A stretch of 47,634 nucleotides of DNA from Clostridiales bacterium (GTDB lineage: Bacteria; Bacillota; Clostridia; Saccharofermentanales; Saccharofermentanaceae): NCBI GenBank assembly GCA_017552455.1, contig JAFZPX010000056.1:1-47634 (forward strand), read 5' to 3'. This document shows, one piece after another, positions 17,265 to 26,339 of the stretch. Below the pieces are notes generated by a model. It was not told the DNA's origin. It ran no database searches and saw only the letters and a program-made list of their open reading frames with translations. The translations under genes were made by a program, and so were the position numbers. Numbering within the stretch: the first letter of the stretch is position 1; each line of letters starts with the position of its first letter.

Positions 17265-18157
17265 CTTGAGGCCTGACCGCAAGGCAGATTGATATCCATG
17301 TGAGAAATGGGAAGTCCGAGCTCATCACTTACAGTCATTCCGCCAAAACGGGTTCCGCAAGTAAGATCGAGGACATTGCCAACCGCATTCGCACCAAGCT
17401 CCGTCGCATAGGAGCTAATGATTACAAACAAAGGATTGTCAGACAGCAAAAGCGCTGTGCGTGACACGAATTCATACAGAGATTTCTCTATCTCCCACAA
17501 TTCACCCGTGGGGCCCCTTCCATACTTGGGAGGATCCATTATGATACCGTCATACTTCCTGCCGCGTCTTATCTCGCGCTCAACAAACTTCCTGCAGTCT
17601 TCGTTAATGAATCTTACATATGAAGACTCAAGACCTGAAGCTGCGATATTCTCTTTGGCACGCGCTATCATGCCCTTAGAGGAATCTACATGGACAACTT
17701 CAGCAGCACCGTGACATGCAGCAGCACAAGTAGCTGCTCCCGTATATGCGAAAAGGTTAAGCACCTTAATATCGTCTCTTCCCGCCTTCACAGCATCACT
17801 TATAAGCTTGCCCGAGAAGTCCCAGTTGGAAGCCTGCTCAGGGAAAAGTCCGGTGTGCTTGAAGGATGTGGGCTCAATTATAAACTTGAGTTCTTTACCC
17901 AAAGAGTTATAGCCGATCTTCCAATTCGAAGGCATCGACTTGATCTTCTGCCATGAACCTCCGCCCGTATTGCTTCGGTTATAGATGGCATTCGGCGAAG
18001 GAACATCATCCCAAGTGGCTTCTTTACCGTCAGCAAAGACAGGCCAAACCGCCTGAGGATCGGGACGTCTTAAATAAACGTCACCCCATCGCTCATACTT
18101 CTCCTGCTGCCCGGCATACAGGACTTCAAAGTCTTTCCAATTATCGGCAAGAAACAT
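17246..18157 (-). CDS. Class I SAM-dependent methyltransferase (RlmI-like, COG1092)
   Basis: A 303-residue methyltransferase of the 23S rRNA cytosine-methyltransferase-like group. SAM-binding motif I is VLNLFAYTGAATCAAA, with the acidic motif II in VVHVDSSKGM and the motif IV equivalent in IIMDPPKYGRG. The N-terminal PUA domain of RlmI is absent; instead a short segment (ERWGDVYLRRPDPQAVWP) opens the protein. Only five bases separate it from the upstream lipoprotein gene and it has no clear SD, so translation may be coupled. The exact RNA target is unknown. Confidence 0.85.
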   Translation of the reverse strand: MFLADNWKDFEVLYAGQQEKYERWGDVYLRRPDPQAVWPVFADGKEATWDDVPSPNAIYNRSNTGGGSWQKIKSMPSNWKIGYNSLGKELKFIIEPTSFKHTGLFPEQASNWDFSGKLISDAVKAGRDDIKVLNLFAYTGAATCAAACHGAAEVVHVDSSKGMIARAKENIAASGLESSYVRFINEDCRKFVEREIRRGRKYDGIIMDPPKYGRGPTGELWEIEKSLYEFVSRTALLLSDNPLFVIISSYATELGANAVGNVLDLTCGTRFGGMTVSDELGLPISHMDINLPCGQASRWTPRA

Positions 18158-18162
18158 TGATA

Positions 18163-19023
18163 TCAGTTAACCGTAAGTGCATCTGTAGTAGAAACCACAG
18201 AATCACCAAATGTAAGTTCAATTGTATAAGAGCCGTTGGTATAAACAGTGCCGTTCTGCCAGAACTCACAGTATGCAGTAGTTCCGCCATCAACTACAAC
18301 TTCGATAGTATCCACTACATCGCCGCTCTTCAAAAGATTGACAGTAAACGTCATATACATAGGTCTGTCAAAGTAGAATACCGCAAGCAAAGCAGAAGGT
18401 GCGTGAAGCGAACTGCCATCCAAAGGATTGGACATGATAGGTTCATACCAAACGGAATCTACAAGGCACTCATCAAAGAAAGGCTGATAATAGCTTGTAG
18501 GCATGCCGTTCTCATCGATAAATACGATGGACTCATAAGGAGTAAAGAATACATCGATAAGCTCTGACATATCTTCGATGATCCAGTCCCCCTTCTTATT
18601 CTTGAGAACGATTGTGATCTCGACATCATTTCTGTCGCAATCACCAAGAGCCTCGGATATCTCCTCCTCTGTACCCATAGAGATATCTTCAACTTCAAGA
18701 ACATCATTGAAAGTTACAGGAATCTTAGCTGTAGTCCTGTTACTGTTAAATGAAGGTTCGCCGAGTTCATATGTTGAAGAGCTGACGCCTTCAATAGCAA
18801 AAGCCAGGCTTTCCTCAAGCATATCGGGGATTTCAAAAGAATCATCATATTCGGAGAGTCCGTTAACAGGATCACTGTAGAAAGCATCAAGAGCTTCTGT
18901 AAGAACAGCTTCTGCTTCCTTAGCTGCGAACTTCTCAAGTATCTTGGAACATCCTGAAGACGATAATGCCATAGACGCCAAAAGAAGCACACTTACGGCT
19001 TTCTTAATAAAAGACTTATTCAT
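18163..19023 (-). CDS. Lipoprotein of unknown function
   Basis: A 286-residue protein with a lipoprotein signal peptide: positively charged N-terminus, hydrophobic stretch (VSVLLLASMALSS) and lipobox SSGC with Cys near residue 25. The mature part begins with an acidic helical region, then a domain (KIPVTFNDVLEVEDISMG, VEITIVLKNKKGDWIIEDM) resembling cystatin-like DUF lipoproteins of clostridia, then a beta-rich C-terminal domain. SD GAGGAG precedes the ATG. It is first of a unit with the methyltransferase and pseudouridine synthase genes, and is divergent from the response-regulator gene; a TATAAT on its strand lies at 19056-19061. Confidence 0.8.
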   Translation of the reverse strand: MNKSFIKKAVSVLLLASMALSSSGCSKILEKFAAKEAEAVLTEALDAFYSDPVNGLSEYDDSFEIPDMLEESLAFAIEGVSSSTYELGEPSFNSNRTTAKIPVTFNDVLEVEDISMGTEEEISEALGDCDRNDVEITIVLKNKKGDWIIEDMSELIDVFFTPYESIVFIDENGMPTSYYQPFFDECLVDSVWYEPIMSNPLDGSSLHAPSALLAVFYFDRPMYMTFTVNLLKSGDVVDTIEVVVDGGTTAYCEFWQNGTVYTNGSYTIELTFGDSVVSTTDALTVN

Positions 19024-19123
19024 AAACTCTCCTCATTCGCTGAAAATATCTGAATTATTATACAACATTACCGCAATTTTTAATATATAATAGAGTGAAT
19101 CCATATGACAGAAAGGAATCATC

Positions 19124-19819
19124 ATGTCAGCGACTCCTCATATTCTGATATGCGACGACGATCCTATCGTTCATGAATCGTTAAGGCTTTATTTTGAAAA
19201 TGAACACTATACTCATTCGGACGCTTTCGACGGTGACGAATCGCTTCAGCTTGCCCGAGAAGACAGCCCCGACCTGATACTTCTTGATGTCATGATGCCT
19301 AAGATGAACGGCCTTGACGTATGCCGTGAATTAAGGAAAACAATGAAGACACCTATCATCATCCTCACTGCTAAGGGTGAGGAGATCGATCGTGTATTAG
19401 GTCTCGAGCTTGGAGCCGACGACTATATCGTTAAGCCCTTCTCACCTAGAGAGGTTGTAGCAAGAATCAAAGCCGTCCTTAGAAGAACCGAGTCCGTTCA
19501 GGAGCAGGCTGGTAGCAGCCAGGTACTGAGATTTGACGGTCTTGAGATAAATATCGAGAACTATTCTGTCAAAGTAAACACCAAGACTATCCCCTTCACA
19601 CCCAAGGAAGTTGAGATTCTTCATCTGTTGGCTTCTCATCCCGGTACAGTAATGAACCGTGAGCAGATATTGAGATCTGTATGGGGCAATGACTTCGACG
19701 GTGATTTAAGAACAATAGATACGCACATCAAGAGGATCAGACAGAAGATCACTTATGACGGTTCCAGATGGAACATCTCAACCGTATACGGAGTCGGATA
19801 CAAGTTCGAGGTCTCATAA
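19124..19819 (+). CDS. OmpR-family response regulator
   Basis: A 231-residue transcription regulator: receiver domain (residues about 5-120) with acidic pocket DDD at 11-13, phosphoacceptor D55 in LILLDVMMPKMNG, T82 and K104 in IVKPF; then a winged-helix DNA-binding domain ending VYGVGYKFEVS. AAAGGAA is the SD and TATAAT at 19086-19091 the likely -10. The stop is directly followed by the GTG of the sensor kinase gene, so the pair is co-expressed. Target genes unknown; the divergent lipoprotein unit is a natural candidate. Confidence 0.95.
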   Translation: MSATPHILICDDDPIVHESLRLYFENEHYTHSDAFDGDESLQLAREDSPDLILLDVMMPKMNGLDVCRELRKTMKTPIIILTAKGEEIDRVLGLELGADDYIVKPFSPREVVARIKAVLRRTESVQEQAGSSQVLRFDGLEINIENYSVKVNTKTIPFTPKEVEILHLLASHPGTVMNREQILRSVWGNDFDGDLRTIDTHIKRIRQKITYDGSRWNISTVYGVGYKFEVS

Positions 19820-21622
19820 GTGTTTCATCACAGCTTTATCATGAGAAGGATGTTCATGCTGGTGTTTATCTCACTGGCAGCTTCCGCATTGCTTGCAGCT
19901 GTAGCATTCGGCATCGCAGGCAGGAATACTGAATTTAACTACAGCGTTAACGAAGCTGAGCTTCAGTATGAGAACCTTGCTACTGTCCTCAAGGACTCAT
20001 CCGACCAGCTTACACTTGAACAGATATACAGATATATTCTTTATCCTGCCGGAGGTTCAGACAGGCAGTATTTTATTTCAGATAACAACGGTCGAGTTAT
20101 ATACCCTACCGACATCTACTCTACAACTGATGAAGATGAGCAGAACGCCCTTGATTTTCTCGAAGAGAGTCTCAATGACAGTACCGTATGGACAAACCAC
20201 TTATCTTTCATCCAGACAAACTTCTATTCACATCAGACACTTATAATGAAGTACCCTTTCTATAAGGGCAACTCCACTTACTATATGATCCAGTACAGCG
20301 TCATCAACGAAGGAAATGACCTGATCAACGGATACATCAACATTCTCCTGCTGTCGACTCTCGCAGCCGCTCTTGCAATGATGGTCCCTACCATCATCTT
20401 CGTAGAACTTATAACCGAACCGTTGCAGGAAGTTAACCAGATAGCTAAGGAATACGGTCGAGGCAATCTCAGGGTGCGCGCTAACGAAGACCATATCGGT
20501 GAGGCCGGCGAATTGGCCGAATCCTTTAACAGCATGGCCGATAAACTATCCAAGTCCATCAACGAACTGACCAACGAGAGAAACAAACTCGAGAATATCT
20601 TCAATGTCATATCTGAAGGCATCATGGTATTTAACCGTGACGGAACGGTTACTTTTACGAATGGCACGATGGCAGACATCTTCTCCAAGGTTCCCCGCAA
20701 GAACAATTTCTCAGAGAAGATACAGATTGTTCCTTTCGAGGAGTTCTGGGAAGATCTTGCAGAGTGTATGGAGACAAGAGAAGAAAAGAAGCATACCATC
20801 GAGAACACGAGCTATGCTTATGAGTACACGATTGTCCCGAGATTCGATGCCAACGATGATGCTTGTATCGGCGCTACAGGCTTTTTCAGAGATATAACTG
20901 AAGAACACAAGCTCGACATGACAAGAAGAGACTACGTTGCAAACATCTCTCACGAGCTTCGTACTCCCCTTCAGACATTAAGAGGTCTTATCGAGCCTCT
21001 AGCTGACGGAATGGTTAAGAAGGATGAGGACCGTATGAGATATTACGACATCATCCTCAACGAGACTCTCCGCCTTTCACGTCTTATCGACGACATGCTT
21101 GAATTGTCGAAGCTTCAGTCCGGAACGATCGCTTTCCAGATGTATCCGTTCGATCTGAACGAGCTGCTTAACAGTATCCTTGCAAGATTTACGCCTGTAA
21201 TGAAGGATGCCGGCATATTCTTCAGTGTACACAGCACTACGGATAAGCTTCCTACAGTTGTAGGTAACCCTGACCGTGTTAACCAGATTCTCGTCATACT
21301 CCTTGATAACGCCAAGAAGTACACACCTGAAGGCGGAAGCATAACGATAACGAGTGATTACAACGAAGAGATCGGAAAGGTATACATCTCCGTATCCGAT
21401 ACGGGACAAGGTATACACGAGTACGACATAAACCACATTTTCGAGAGGTTCTTTAAGGCTGACCGTGCACGCGGAAAGAAAGGAACCGGTCTTGGCCTGT
21501 CTATCGCGAAGGAGCTCCTCACCTACATGGGCGAAGATATTACCGTAGAAAGCGAATACGGCCACGGTACGAAGTTCACGTTTACTCTTAAGAAGGCTGA
21601 AGCCGCCAACACATGGGAGTAA
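19820..21622 (+). CDS. Sensor histidine kinase (HAMP-PAS-HisKA-HATPase)
   Basis: A 600-residue membrane kinase. TM1 at about residues 10-32, an extracytoplasmic sensor region to about 165, TM2 near 170-195, HAMP (ITEPLQEVNQIAKEYGRGNL), a PAS-type domain (about 250-365), HisKA with H378 in NISHELRTP, and the ATPase domain with N-box ILLDNAKKYTP, G1 DTGQGIHEYD and G2 GTGLGLSIAKEL. The architecture resembles PhoR/WalK/ResE kinases. The start is GTG at 19820, immediately after the response-regulator stop, with GAGG upstream; an ATG at 19841 lacks an SD. The last ten bases overlap the next gene. Confidence 0.95.
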   Translation: MFHHSFIMRRMFMLVFISLAASALLAAVAFGIAGRNTEFNYSVNEAELQYENLATVLKDSSDQLTLEQIYRYILYPAGGSDRQYFISDNNGRVIYPTDIYSTTDEDEQNALDFLEESLNDSTVWTNHLSFIQTNFYSHQTLIMKYPFYKGNSTYYMIQYSVINEGNDLINGYINILLLSTLAAALAMMVPTIIFVELITEPLQEVNQIAKEYGRGNLRVRANEDHIGEAGELAESFNSMADKLSKSINELTNERNKLENIFNVISEGIMVFNRDGTVTFTNGTMADIFSKVPRKNNFSEKIQIVPFEEFWEDLAECMETREEKKHTIENTSYAYEYTIVPRFDANDDACIGATGFFRDITEEHKLDMTRRDYVANISHELRTPLQTLRGLIEPLADGMVKKDEDRMRYYDIILNETLRLSRLIDDMLELSKLQSGTIAFQMYPFDLNELLNSILARFTPVMKDAGIFFSVHSTTDKLPTVVGNPDRVNQILVILLDNAKKYTPEGGSITITSDYNEEIGKVYISVSDTGQGIHEYDINHIFERFFKADRARGKKGTGLGLSIAKELLTYMGEDITVESEYGHGTKFTFTLKKAEAANTWE

Positions 21623-22314
21623 GAATCAATAAGTACATAGCCTCAAGCGGGTTTTGTTCCAGAAGACAGGCAGATGAACTCGTAGAAGCCGGCAAGGTAA
21701 CCGTGGATGGTGTCGTTGCCGTTAACGGTACTGTCGTCGAAGAAGGCAATGTGGTTAAAGTCGACGGCAAAGAGATACTTCCCGAAGACAATAAGATCTA
21801 TATCGCGCTTCATAAGCCCTTGGGTATCACTTGCACTACGGATCTTCGTGACCCCAGCAATATCATCGATTATCTGGGCATGGATGACCGCATCTTCCCC
21901 ATAGGACGCCTTGATAAGAATTCTTCAGGACTTATCCTTCTTACGAACGACGGAGATATTGTAAATAAGCTTCTTAGAGCCGAGAACGGACATGAGAAGG
22001 AATACCAGGTACGAGTCGACAGGAAGATAGAACCCGGATTTAAAGAGAAGATGGAAGCCGGAATAGTAATCCTCGGACAGAAGACACTCCCCTGCAAGGT
22101 TACAGTAACCGGAGCGCACACATTCAACATCGTATTGAAGCAAGGTCTTAACAGACAGATCAGACGAATGTGCGAAGCTTTGGGCTACAGAGTGACGAAG
22201 CTTAGAAGAATCCGTTTTATCAACATCACATTAGGCGACATGAAGCCCGGAGACAGAAGAAATCTTACAAAGGAAGAGATCCGCGGATTAAAATCTGCCG
22301 ATAAGGCGGACTAA
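21613..22314 (+). CDS. RluB/RsuA-family 16S/23S rRNA pseudouridine synthase
   Basis: A 233-residue enzyme with an N-terminal S4 RNA-binding domain (RINKYIASSGFCSRRQADELV) and the catalytic motif IGRLDKNSSGLILLTNDGD, whose Asp attacks the target uridine, followed by QGLNRQIRRMCEALGY. RluB (23S) is the usual Firmicute assignment, but RsuA/RluE-like specificity is not excluded. Its ATG lies within the end of the kinase gene, suggesting translational coupling. The 3' end overlaps the convergent yqeG by 27 bases. Confidence 0.92.
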   Translation: MGVRINKYIASSGFCSRRQADELVEAGKVTVDGVVAVNGTVVEEGNVVKVDGKEILPEDNKIYIALHKPLGITCTTDLRDPSNIIDYLGMDDRIFPIGRLDKNSSGLILLTNDGDIVNKLLRAENGHEKEYQVRVDRKIEPGFKEKMEAGIVILGQKTLPCKVTVTGAHTFNIVLKQGLNRQIRRMCEALGYRVTKLRRIRFINITLGDMKPGDRRNLTKEEIRGLKSADKAD

Positions 22315-22785
22315 CTTCTCGAACGGTCTTTTAAGAACTACATACCAGATTTCCTTAGACGAGTACTTCTCCACCATTATCGTATATACAGGAGCAAGTC
22401 TTCCTGCGATAACGTCAGTAAAGACCTGGTCGCCGATCATAACGGCATTCTCCTTAGGTGTATCCATAAGTTTCAAAGCACGGTAAACGCCGTCAGGACG
22501 GGGCTTATGAGCATAAGTAACACAAGGGATCCCCAATTTATCCGCGATGCCTGAAGACCTTGAAGACTTGGCATTAGAAACCAGACAGCAGATAAAACCC
22601 GCATTTCTTACCTTCTCGATGAAGTCAAAAGCATATTTATCGGGGGCTGTAGCGTGATCCGGACCAAGAGTATTGTCAAAATCCAGAAGAAGGCATGTCT
22701 TCCCTTCTTCCTTAAGCGTCTCGAGCGGTATATCATATACGCTCTTATATACGGCATTGGGCTTCATAGCAGCGAAAATATTCAT
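22288..22785 (-). CDS. YqeG family HAD-IIIA phosphatase
   Basis: A 165-residue haloacid-dehalogenase-type phosphatase. Motif I is D35-F-D37-N-T-L, motif II the Ser/Asn-containing LVSNAKSS, a Lys in HKPRPDG, and motif III MIGDQVFTDV, as in the Firmicute YqeG family (genetically close to ribosome/GTPase functions and similar to PGP phosphatases). There is no SD before the ATG; a good promoter ends only 8 bases upstream, so the mRNA may have almost no leader. Convergent with and overlapping rluB; divergent from the aspartokinase gene. Confidence 0.9.
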   Translation of the reverse strand: MNIFAAMKPNAVYKSVYDIPLETLKEEGKTCLLLDFDNTLGPDHATAPDKYAFDFIEKVRNAGFICCLVSNAKSSRSSGIADKLGIPCVTYAHKPRPDGVYRALKLMDTPKENAVMIGDQVFTDVIAGRLAPVYTIMVEKYSSKEIWYVVLKRPFEKLVRLIGRF

Positions 22786-22793
22786 ATTGATGA

Positions 22794-22822
22794 ATTGTAA
22801 ATAAGAAAATATAAATTGTAAA
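22794..22822 (-). promoter_or_regulatory. yqeG promoter
   Basis: TTTACA (22817-22822) and TACAAT (22794-22799) on the minus strand with a 17-base spacer, each 5/6 to consensus. The ATG follows the -10 by 8 bases. Confidence 0.65.
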
Positions 22823-22843
22823 TCACATCTGTGATATTATATG
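22816..22843 (+). promoter_or_regulatory. lysC promoter region with palindromic operator candidate
   Basis: TTGTAA (22816-22821) and TATATG (22838-22843) at 16-base spacing form a weak promoter. The perfect 14-bp palindrome ATCACATCTGTGAT (22822-22835) fills the spacer, a position where a bound repressor would block RNA polymerase. Confidence 0.45.
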
Positions 22844-22869
22844 TGGCGAAAAAGAAAAGAGGTATCGTT

Positions 22870-24222
22870 ATGAAGATTGCAAAATTCGGTGGTTCATCAC
22901 TCGCTGACGCATTCCAGATAAAGAAAGTCTGCGATATTGTTCTGTCAGATCCTGACAGAAAGATCATTGTCGTATCGGCACCCGGTAAGAGATCCAAGGA
23001 AGACATCAAGGTAACGGATCTTCTTATTGCAGTTGCAAAGGCAGCATTAAGCGGCAACTCTTATGAGGCTGAGCTTCAGGCTGTTATCGAGCGATTCAGA
23101 AGCATCTGCGATGATCTTGACATCGAAGATAAGCTCCCTGAGATCATCGAGACATTAAAAGCAGCTGCTTCTTCCGACACCTCTGACGAGAACCAGTATC
23201 TCGATACAGTAAAGGCTATGGGCGAAGACTGCTGTGCAAGACTTGTATCTGCATATCTCACTTCTATCGGCCATCCTGCAAAGTACTGCAATCCTAAAGA
23301 ATGCGGTCTTTACCTTGAGCATGATGCAGCCGGTAAGGCAAGAATCCTCGGAGAGTCTTACGACAACCTTGAGAATCTTAAGTATTCCAAGGAGCTTTGC
23401 ATCTTCCCCGGATTCTACGGTTACAGCAAAGAGGGAAGAATCATCACATTCTCCAGAGGAGGTTCCGATATCACAGGTTCCATCCTTGCCGGTGCAGTAA
23501 GCGCTGATGTTTACGAGAACTGGACGGACGTTGATAACGTATTCGCAGTAAACCCCAACATCGTAAAGAATCCTTTCCCTATCTATGAGATTACTTACGA
23601 TGAGATGAGAGAGCTCGCATATGCAGGTTTCTCAGTACTTCACGAGGAAGCACTCTACCCTGTTTATGTAAGAGGAATCCCGGTTCACATCAGGAACACG
23701 AACAATCCTTCCGCTAAGGGTACAAGGATCGTTTCTGAAAGAACGCATTACGATTCACTCGTTACGGGTATCGCCGGTGAGAAGGGCTTCCTCACGATCA
23801 CAGTTACTAAGTACCTTATGAACCATGAAGTAGGATTCCTCTCTTCACTTCTTAAGATCCTTGCAGAGGAAGGCATCCCGGTTGAGCATATTCCTTCCGG
23901 AATCGACTCTGTAACTATCATCGCAAGAAAGAAGTATTTCACACCTGAGAAGGAAGACATCATAATCAACCGTTTCAGAAACGAAGCAAAGGCTGAATCA
24001 GTTAAGGTAGACAGGGATCTTGCTATCGTAATGATCGTAGGTCAGGCCATGGAGAAGTCAGTTGGTATCATGGCAAGAGCCGCTTCTGCTCTTTCCGCTG
24101 CAGGTATCAACCTGAGAATCGTTAACCAGGGCGCCTCCGAGATCTCGCTGATGTTCGGTGTTTCCGAGGAATATACTGATTACGCAGTAAGAGTTCTCTA
24201 CAAAGAGCTGTTCAGATATTAA
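22870..24222 (+). CDS. lysC: Aspartate kinase
   Basis: Phosphorylates aspartate as the first step to lysine, threonine, methionine and diaminopimelate. The 450-residue protein opens KIAKFGGSSLAD, has the kinase core (RGGSDITGSILAGA, ENWTDVDNVFAVNP) and C-terminal tandem ACT domains (about residues 310-450) for feedback control. AGAGGT precedes the ATG at 22870; an in-frame ATG at 22831 lies within the promoter region. No lysine riboswitch fits in the short leader; a palindrome in the promoter is the visible control candidate. lysC is the general symbol; which amino acid inhibits it cannot be told. Confidence 0.93.
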   Translation: MKIAKFGGSSLADAFQIKKVCDIVLSDPDRKIIVVSAPGKRSKEDIKVTDLLIAVAKAALSGNSYEAELQAVIERFRSICDDLDIEDKLPEIIETLKAAASSDTSDENQYLDTVKAMGEDCCARLVSAYLTSIGHPAKYCNPKECGLYLEHDAAGKARILGESYDNLENLKYSKELCIFPGFYGYSKEGRIITFSRGGSDITGSILAGAVSADVYENWTDVDNVFAVNPNIVKNPFPIYEITYDEMRELAYAGFSVLHEEALYPVYVRGIPVHIRNTNNPSAKGTRIVSERTHYDSLVTGIAGEKGFLTITVTKYLMNHEVGFLSSLLKILAEEGIPVEHIPSGIDSVTIIARKKYFTPEKEDIIINRFRNEAKAESVKVDRDLAIVMIVGQAMEKSVGIMARAASALSAAGINLRIVNQGASEISLMFGVSEEYTDYAVRVLYKELFRY

Positions 24223-24237
24223 TCTGATATCAACAAT

Positions 24238-26256
24238 CTAATCAAGTAAGTAAAGGATCGCCCCTTCGTGGTCGGTCCTTCTTATTTGACAGCCATATTC
24301 TTCCAGCCTTTCAAGCGTGGCAGGTGCCGGATGTCCATACGGAGAATTCGCGACTACGGATATAACTGCCTGCTGAGGAGATACATATTCAAGGAATACC
24401 GATGAAGTTGAATACGCAGAGCCGTGGTGTCCCACTTTAAGCACATCAGCATCGATATCGACTCCCTCTTCTATCAGAGCCTGTTCACTTTCAAATCCTA
24501 TATCACCGGTAAACAGTATCGAGAAATCATTATATTCGAACCTTAATACCACACTGTCTTCATTGCCGCCATCCACTACTTGATGCGGCCACAGGCAGTA
24601 AAGTGTTACTTCATCAGTGAGCATAATCTCATCACCTGAAGACAAATCATAACAAGTAAGCAGCGTATCTATCCTACCCACGGAATTCAGATACTCGAGC
24701 CCGCCTATATGATCCTCATCCTCGTGAGTCGCTACCGCTATATCCACACTCGAGATACCATAATGATCAAGGACCGAAGATAAAGCATACCTCCCCTCCG
24801 CCTCCACACCGCCGTCTATCAGCAGACTTCTTCCCTGACTCATAATAAGGCAGCTGTCTCCCTGCCCGACATCGATAAAGACAACTGTAACTTCGGGCGC
24901 AATCAAATAGGAACCTAACATCAATCCCACTGATACCATAACAACAGCTGCAGATGGGATTATTAACACTCTCCTTAATATCGTCTCGGGCATCAGATAC
25001 AGGCATATAAGAGCAAATGCAGAATAAATAAACATAGGAGATAAGCCCGAAGAGGATGCGCCTTCCAAAGATACAGATGAGCAAAGCGCCATTAACAGCC
25101 TTAAGAGCTTGAATATCAATGAACACGCCATTGGAAGTCCTGTTATAACTGTAGGCACGAAGAAAACACACGCAGCCGTAGCAAGAACCGATGCCGCCAC
25201 CTGTGTAAACAGGTGTACCAGCGAAAAGTAGTAACACGTTCTCCCCCAGAACGGCATCATACCAATGATAGCCGCTATCACTGGATCAATAACATCTCGC
25301 ATCACACCCGGCATTCCTGTCTTAGAAAGCAGTACATCGAGTCGCCTCGCGAAAAGCTTAATAGACAACGACGCCGCGAAGCTCATAAGAAAACCGGCAG
25401 ACATCGGGCTGTAAGGGTCTTTAACTACAAGCATTACAGCTGCAAGCGACAGTCCTGATATATAGTCTCTCGACAGGAAACTGCAAATACTTACAACACA
25501 GGCTCTGGTAACAGACTCAGGCCACCCTGTAAGCATTCCCGTCATAATGCAGAAAAGGATATATATCCCCGCCGAATACTTCTTCTTTATGCGCGCCCTC
25601 GAGAATACTTCACCAAGCACAAGAAGGAACCCCGTAAAATGCGTACCCGACACAGCCAGGAGATGAGAACAATTAGATAATCTGAAAGATCTTGTCAGCT
25701 CATCATCCAGAAGAGTCGTGTCACCGAGAAACAGAGCTGCCGCAAGGTCTTTATCCTCTTGATCAAATACAGAGACAGCGAATTTACGCACTTCATAGAA
25801 GAACGAAGTTATCTTTGAAGATATTTGCATGATCATTGGAGCAGGCCTAACAGGTCTGATTACTTCCGGATATACAACCCCTGCAATGCCGTGTTGCTTA
25901 AGATATGCAGAATAATCGAATTCTCCGGGATTGGTCGGAGGACCATACACCTTAAGATACCCTTCTATAAAGACTATGCCTCCCGGCTTAAGATCATCCT
26001 GTATTGTCCCGTTATATAGCAACCTTCCGTATTCTGTTGTCCGAAGTTCGTAGGAAGCCGAGCCGTCAAGGTTATACTCTATGTGTCTTACAGATGCTAA
26101 AGCGGCTATATTACTTGATTCGGCACCTACAGGCCTTACTGCTGTAAACACATATACAGCAAGAACGGCAATAATGGCAGGAACCACAAGAGGCCGCTTC
26201 TTAAAAGTACAAAAAATCCGCAGAATAACTGCACATATCTGATTACCACGCTTCAT
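24238..26256 (-). CDS. comEC: ComEC/Rec2 DNA-uptake channel protein
   Basis: Forms the membrane pore for single-stranded DNA entry during transformation. The 672-residue protein has an N-terminal DUF4131/OB-like region, the polytopic Competence domain with the signature HLLAVSGTHFTGFLL, and a C-terminal metallo-beta-lactamase-like domain (IDVGQGDSCLI, ATHEDEDHIGGLE, LFTGDIG, VGHHGSAYST) thought to degrade the non-transported strand. All three parts are present, so the protein appears intact. No SD precedes the ATG; a -10-like hexamer lies six bases upstream. It ends 15 bases from the convergent aspartokinase stop. comEA is about 18 kb away rather than adjacent. Confidence 0.95.
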   Translation of the reverse strand: MKRGNQICAVILRIFCTFKKRPLVVPAIIAVLAVYVFTAVRPVGAESSNIAALASVRHIEYNLDGSASYELRTTEYGRLLYNGTIQDDLKPGGIVFIEGYLKVYGPPTNPGEFDYSAYLKQHGIAGVVYPEVIRPVRPAPMIMQISSKITSFFYEVRKFAVSVFDQEDKDLAAALFLGDTTLLDDELTRSFRLSNCSHLLAVSGTHFTGFLLVLGEVFSRARIKKKYSAGIYILFCIMTGMLTGWPESVTRACVVSICSFLSRDYISGLSLAAVMLVVKDPYSPMSAGFLMSFAASLSIKLFARRLDVLLSKTGMPGVMRDVIDPVIAAIIGMMPFWGRTCYYFSLVHLFTQVAASVLATAACVFFVPTVITGLPMACSLIFKLLRLLMALCSSVSLEGASSSGLSPMFIYSAFALICLYLMPETILRRVLIIPSAAVVMVSVGLMLGSYLIAPEVTVVFIDVGQGDSCLIMSQGRSLLIDGGVEAEGRYALSSVLDHYGISSVDIAVATHEDEDHIGGLEYLNSVGRIDTLLTCYDLSSGDEIMLTDEVTLYCLWPHQVVDGGNEDSVVLRFEYNDFSILFTGDIGFESEQALIEEGVDIDADVLKVGHHGSAYSTSSVFLEYVSPQQAVISVVANSPYGHPAPATLERLEEYGCQIRRTDHEGAILYLLD

Positions 26257-26262
26257 ACAGGT

Positions 26263-26268
26263 ATGTTA
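26263..26268 (-). promoter_or_regulatory. -10-like box 6 nt before the comEC ATG
   Basis: TAACAT (4/6 to consensus) followed by ACCTGT and then ATG on the minus strand. With no SD present, this has the same geometry as the leaderless candidates dacF-like, birA and guaD-like, but is the weakest of the four. Confidence 0.3.
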
Positions 26269-26302
26269 GAATAATTGAGTCGTGATTTTTACTGCGAAAT
26301 GA

Positions 26303-26328
26303 CGACAATTTTCGACAAAAAACGACAA
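26303..26328. repeat. Three CGACAA boxes at exact 10-bp spacing
   Basis: CGACAA at 26303-26308, 26313-26318 and 26323-26328, separated by TTTT and AAAA. The boxes fall on one face of the helix between the divergent comEC and engB genes, 12 bases before the engB start. Confidence 0.6.
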
Positions 26329-26339
26329 AGATCTAGAGT

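Noticed and set aside
22786..22869. Lysine riboswitch upstream of aspartokinase
   Set aside because: The predicted leader is about 20-25 nt, far shorter than the roughly 170-nt lysine aptamer.
26257..26339. SOS (LexA) box between comEC and engB or near the ruv genes
   Set aside because: No GAAC-N4-GTTC-type element is seen; the CGACAA repeats do not match it.
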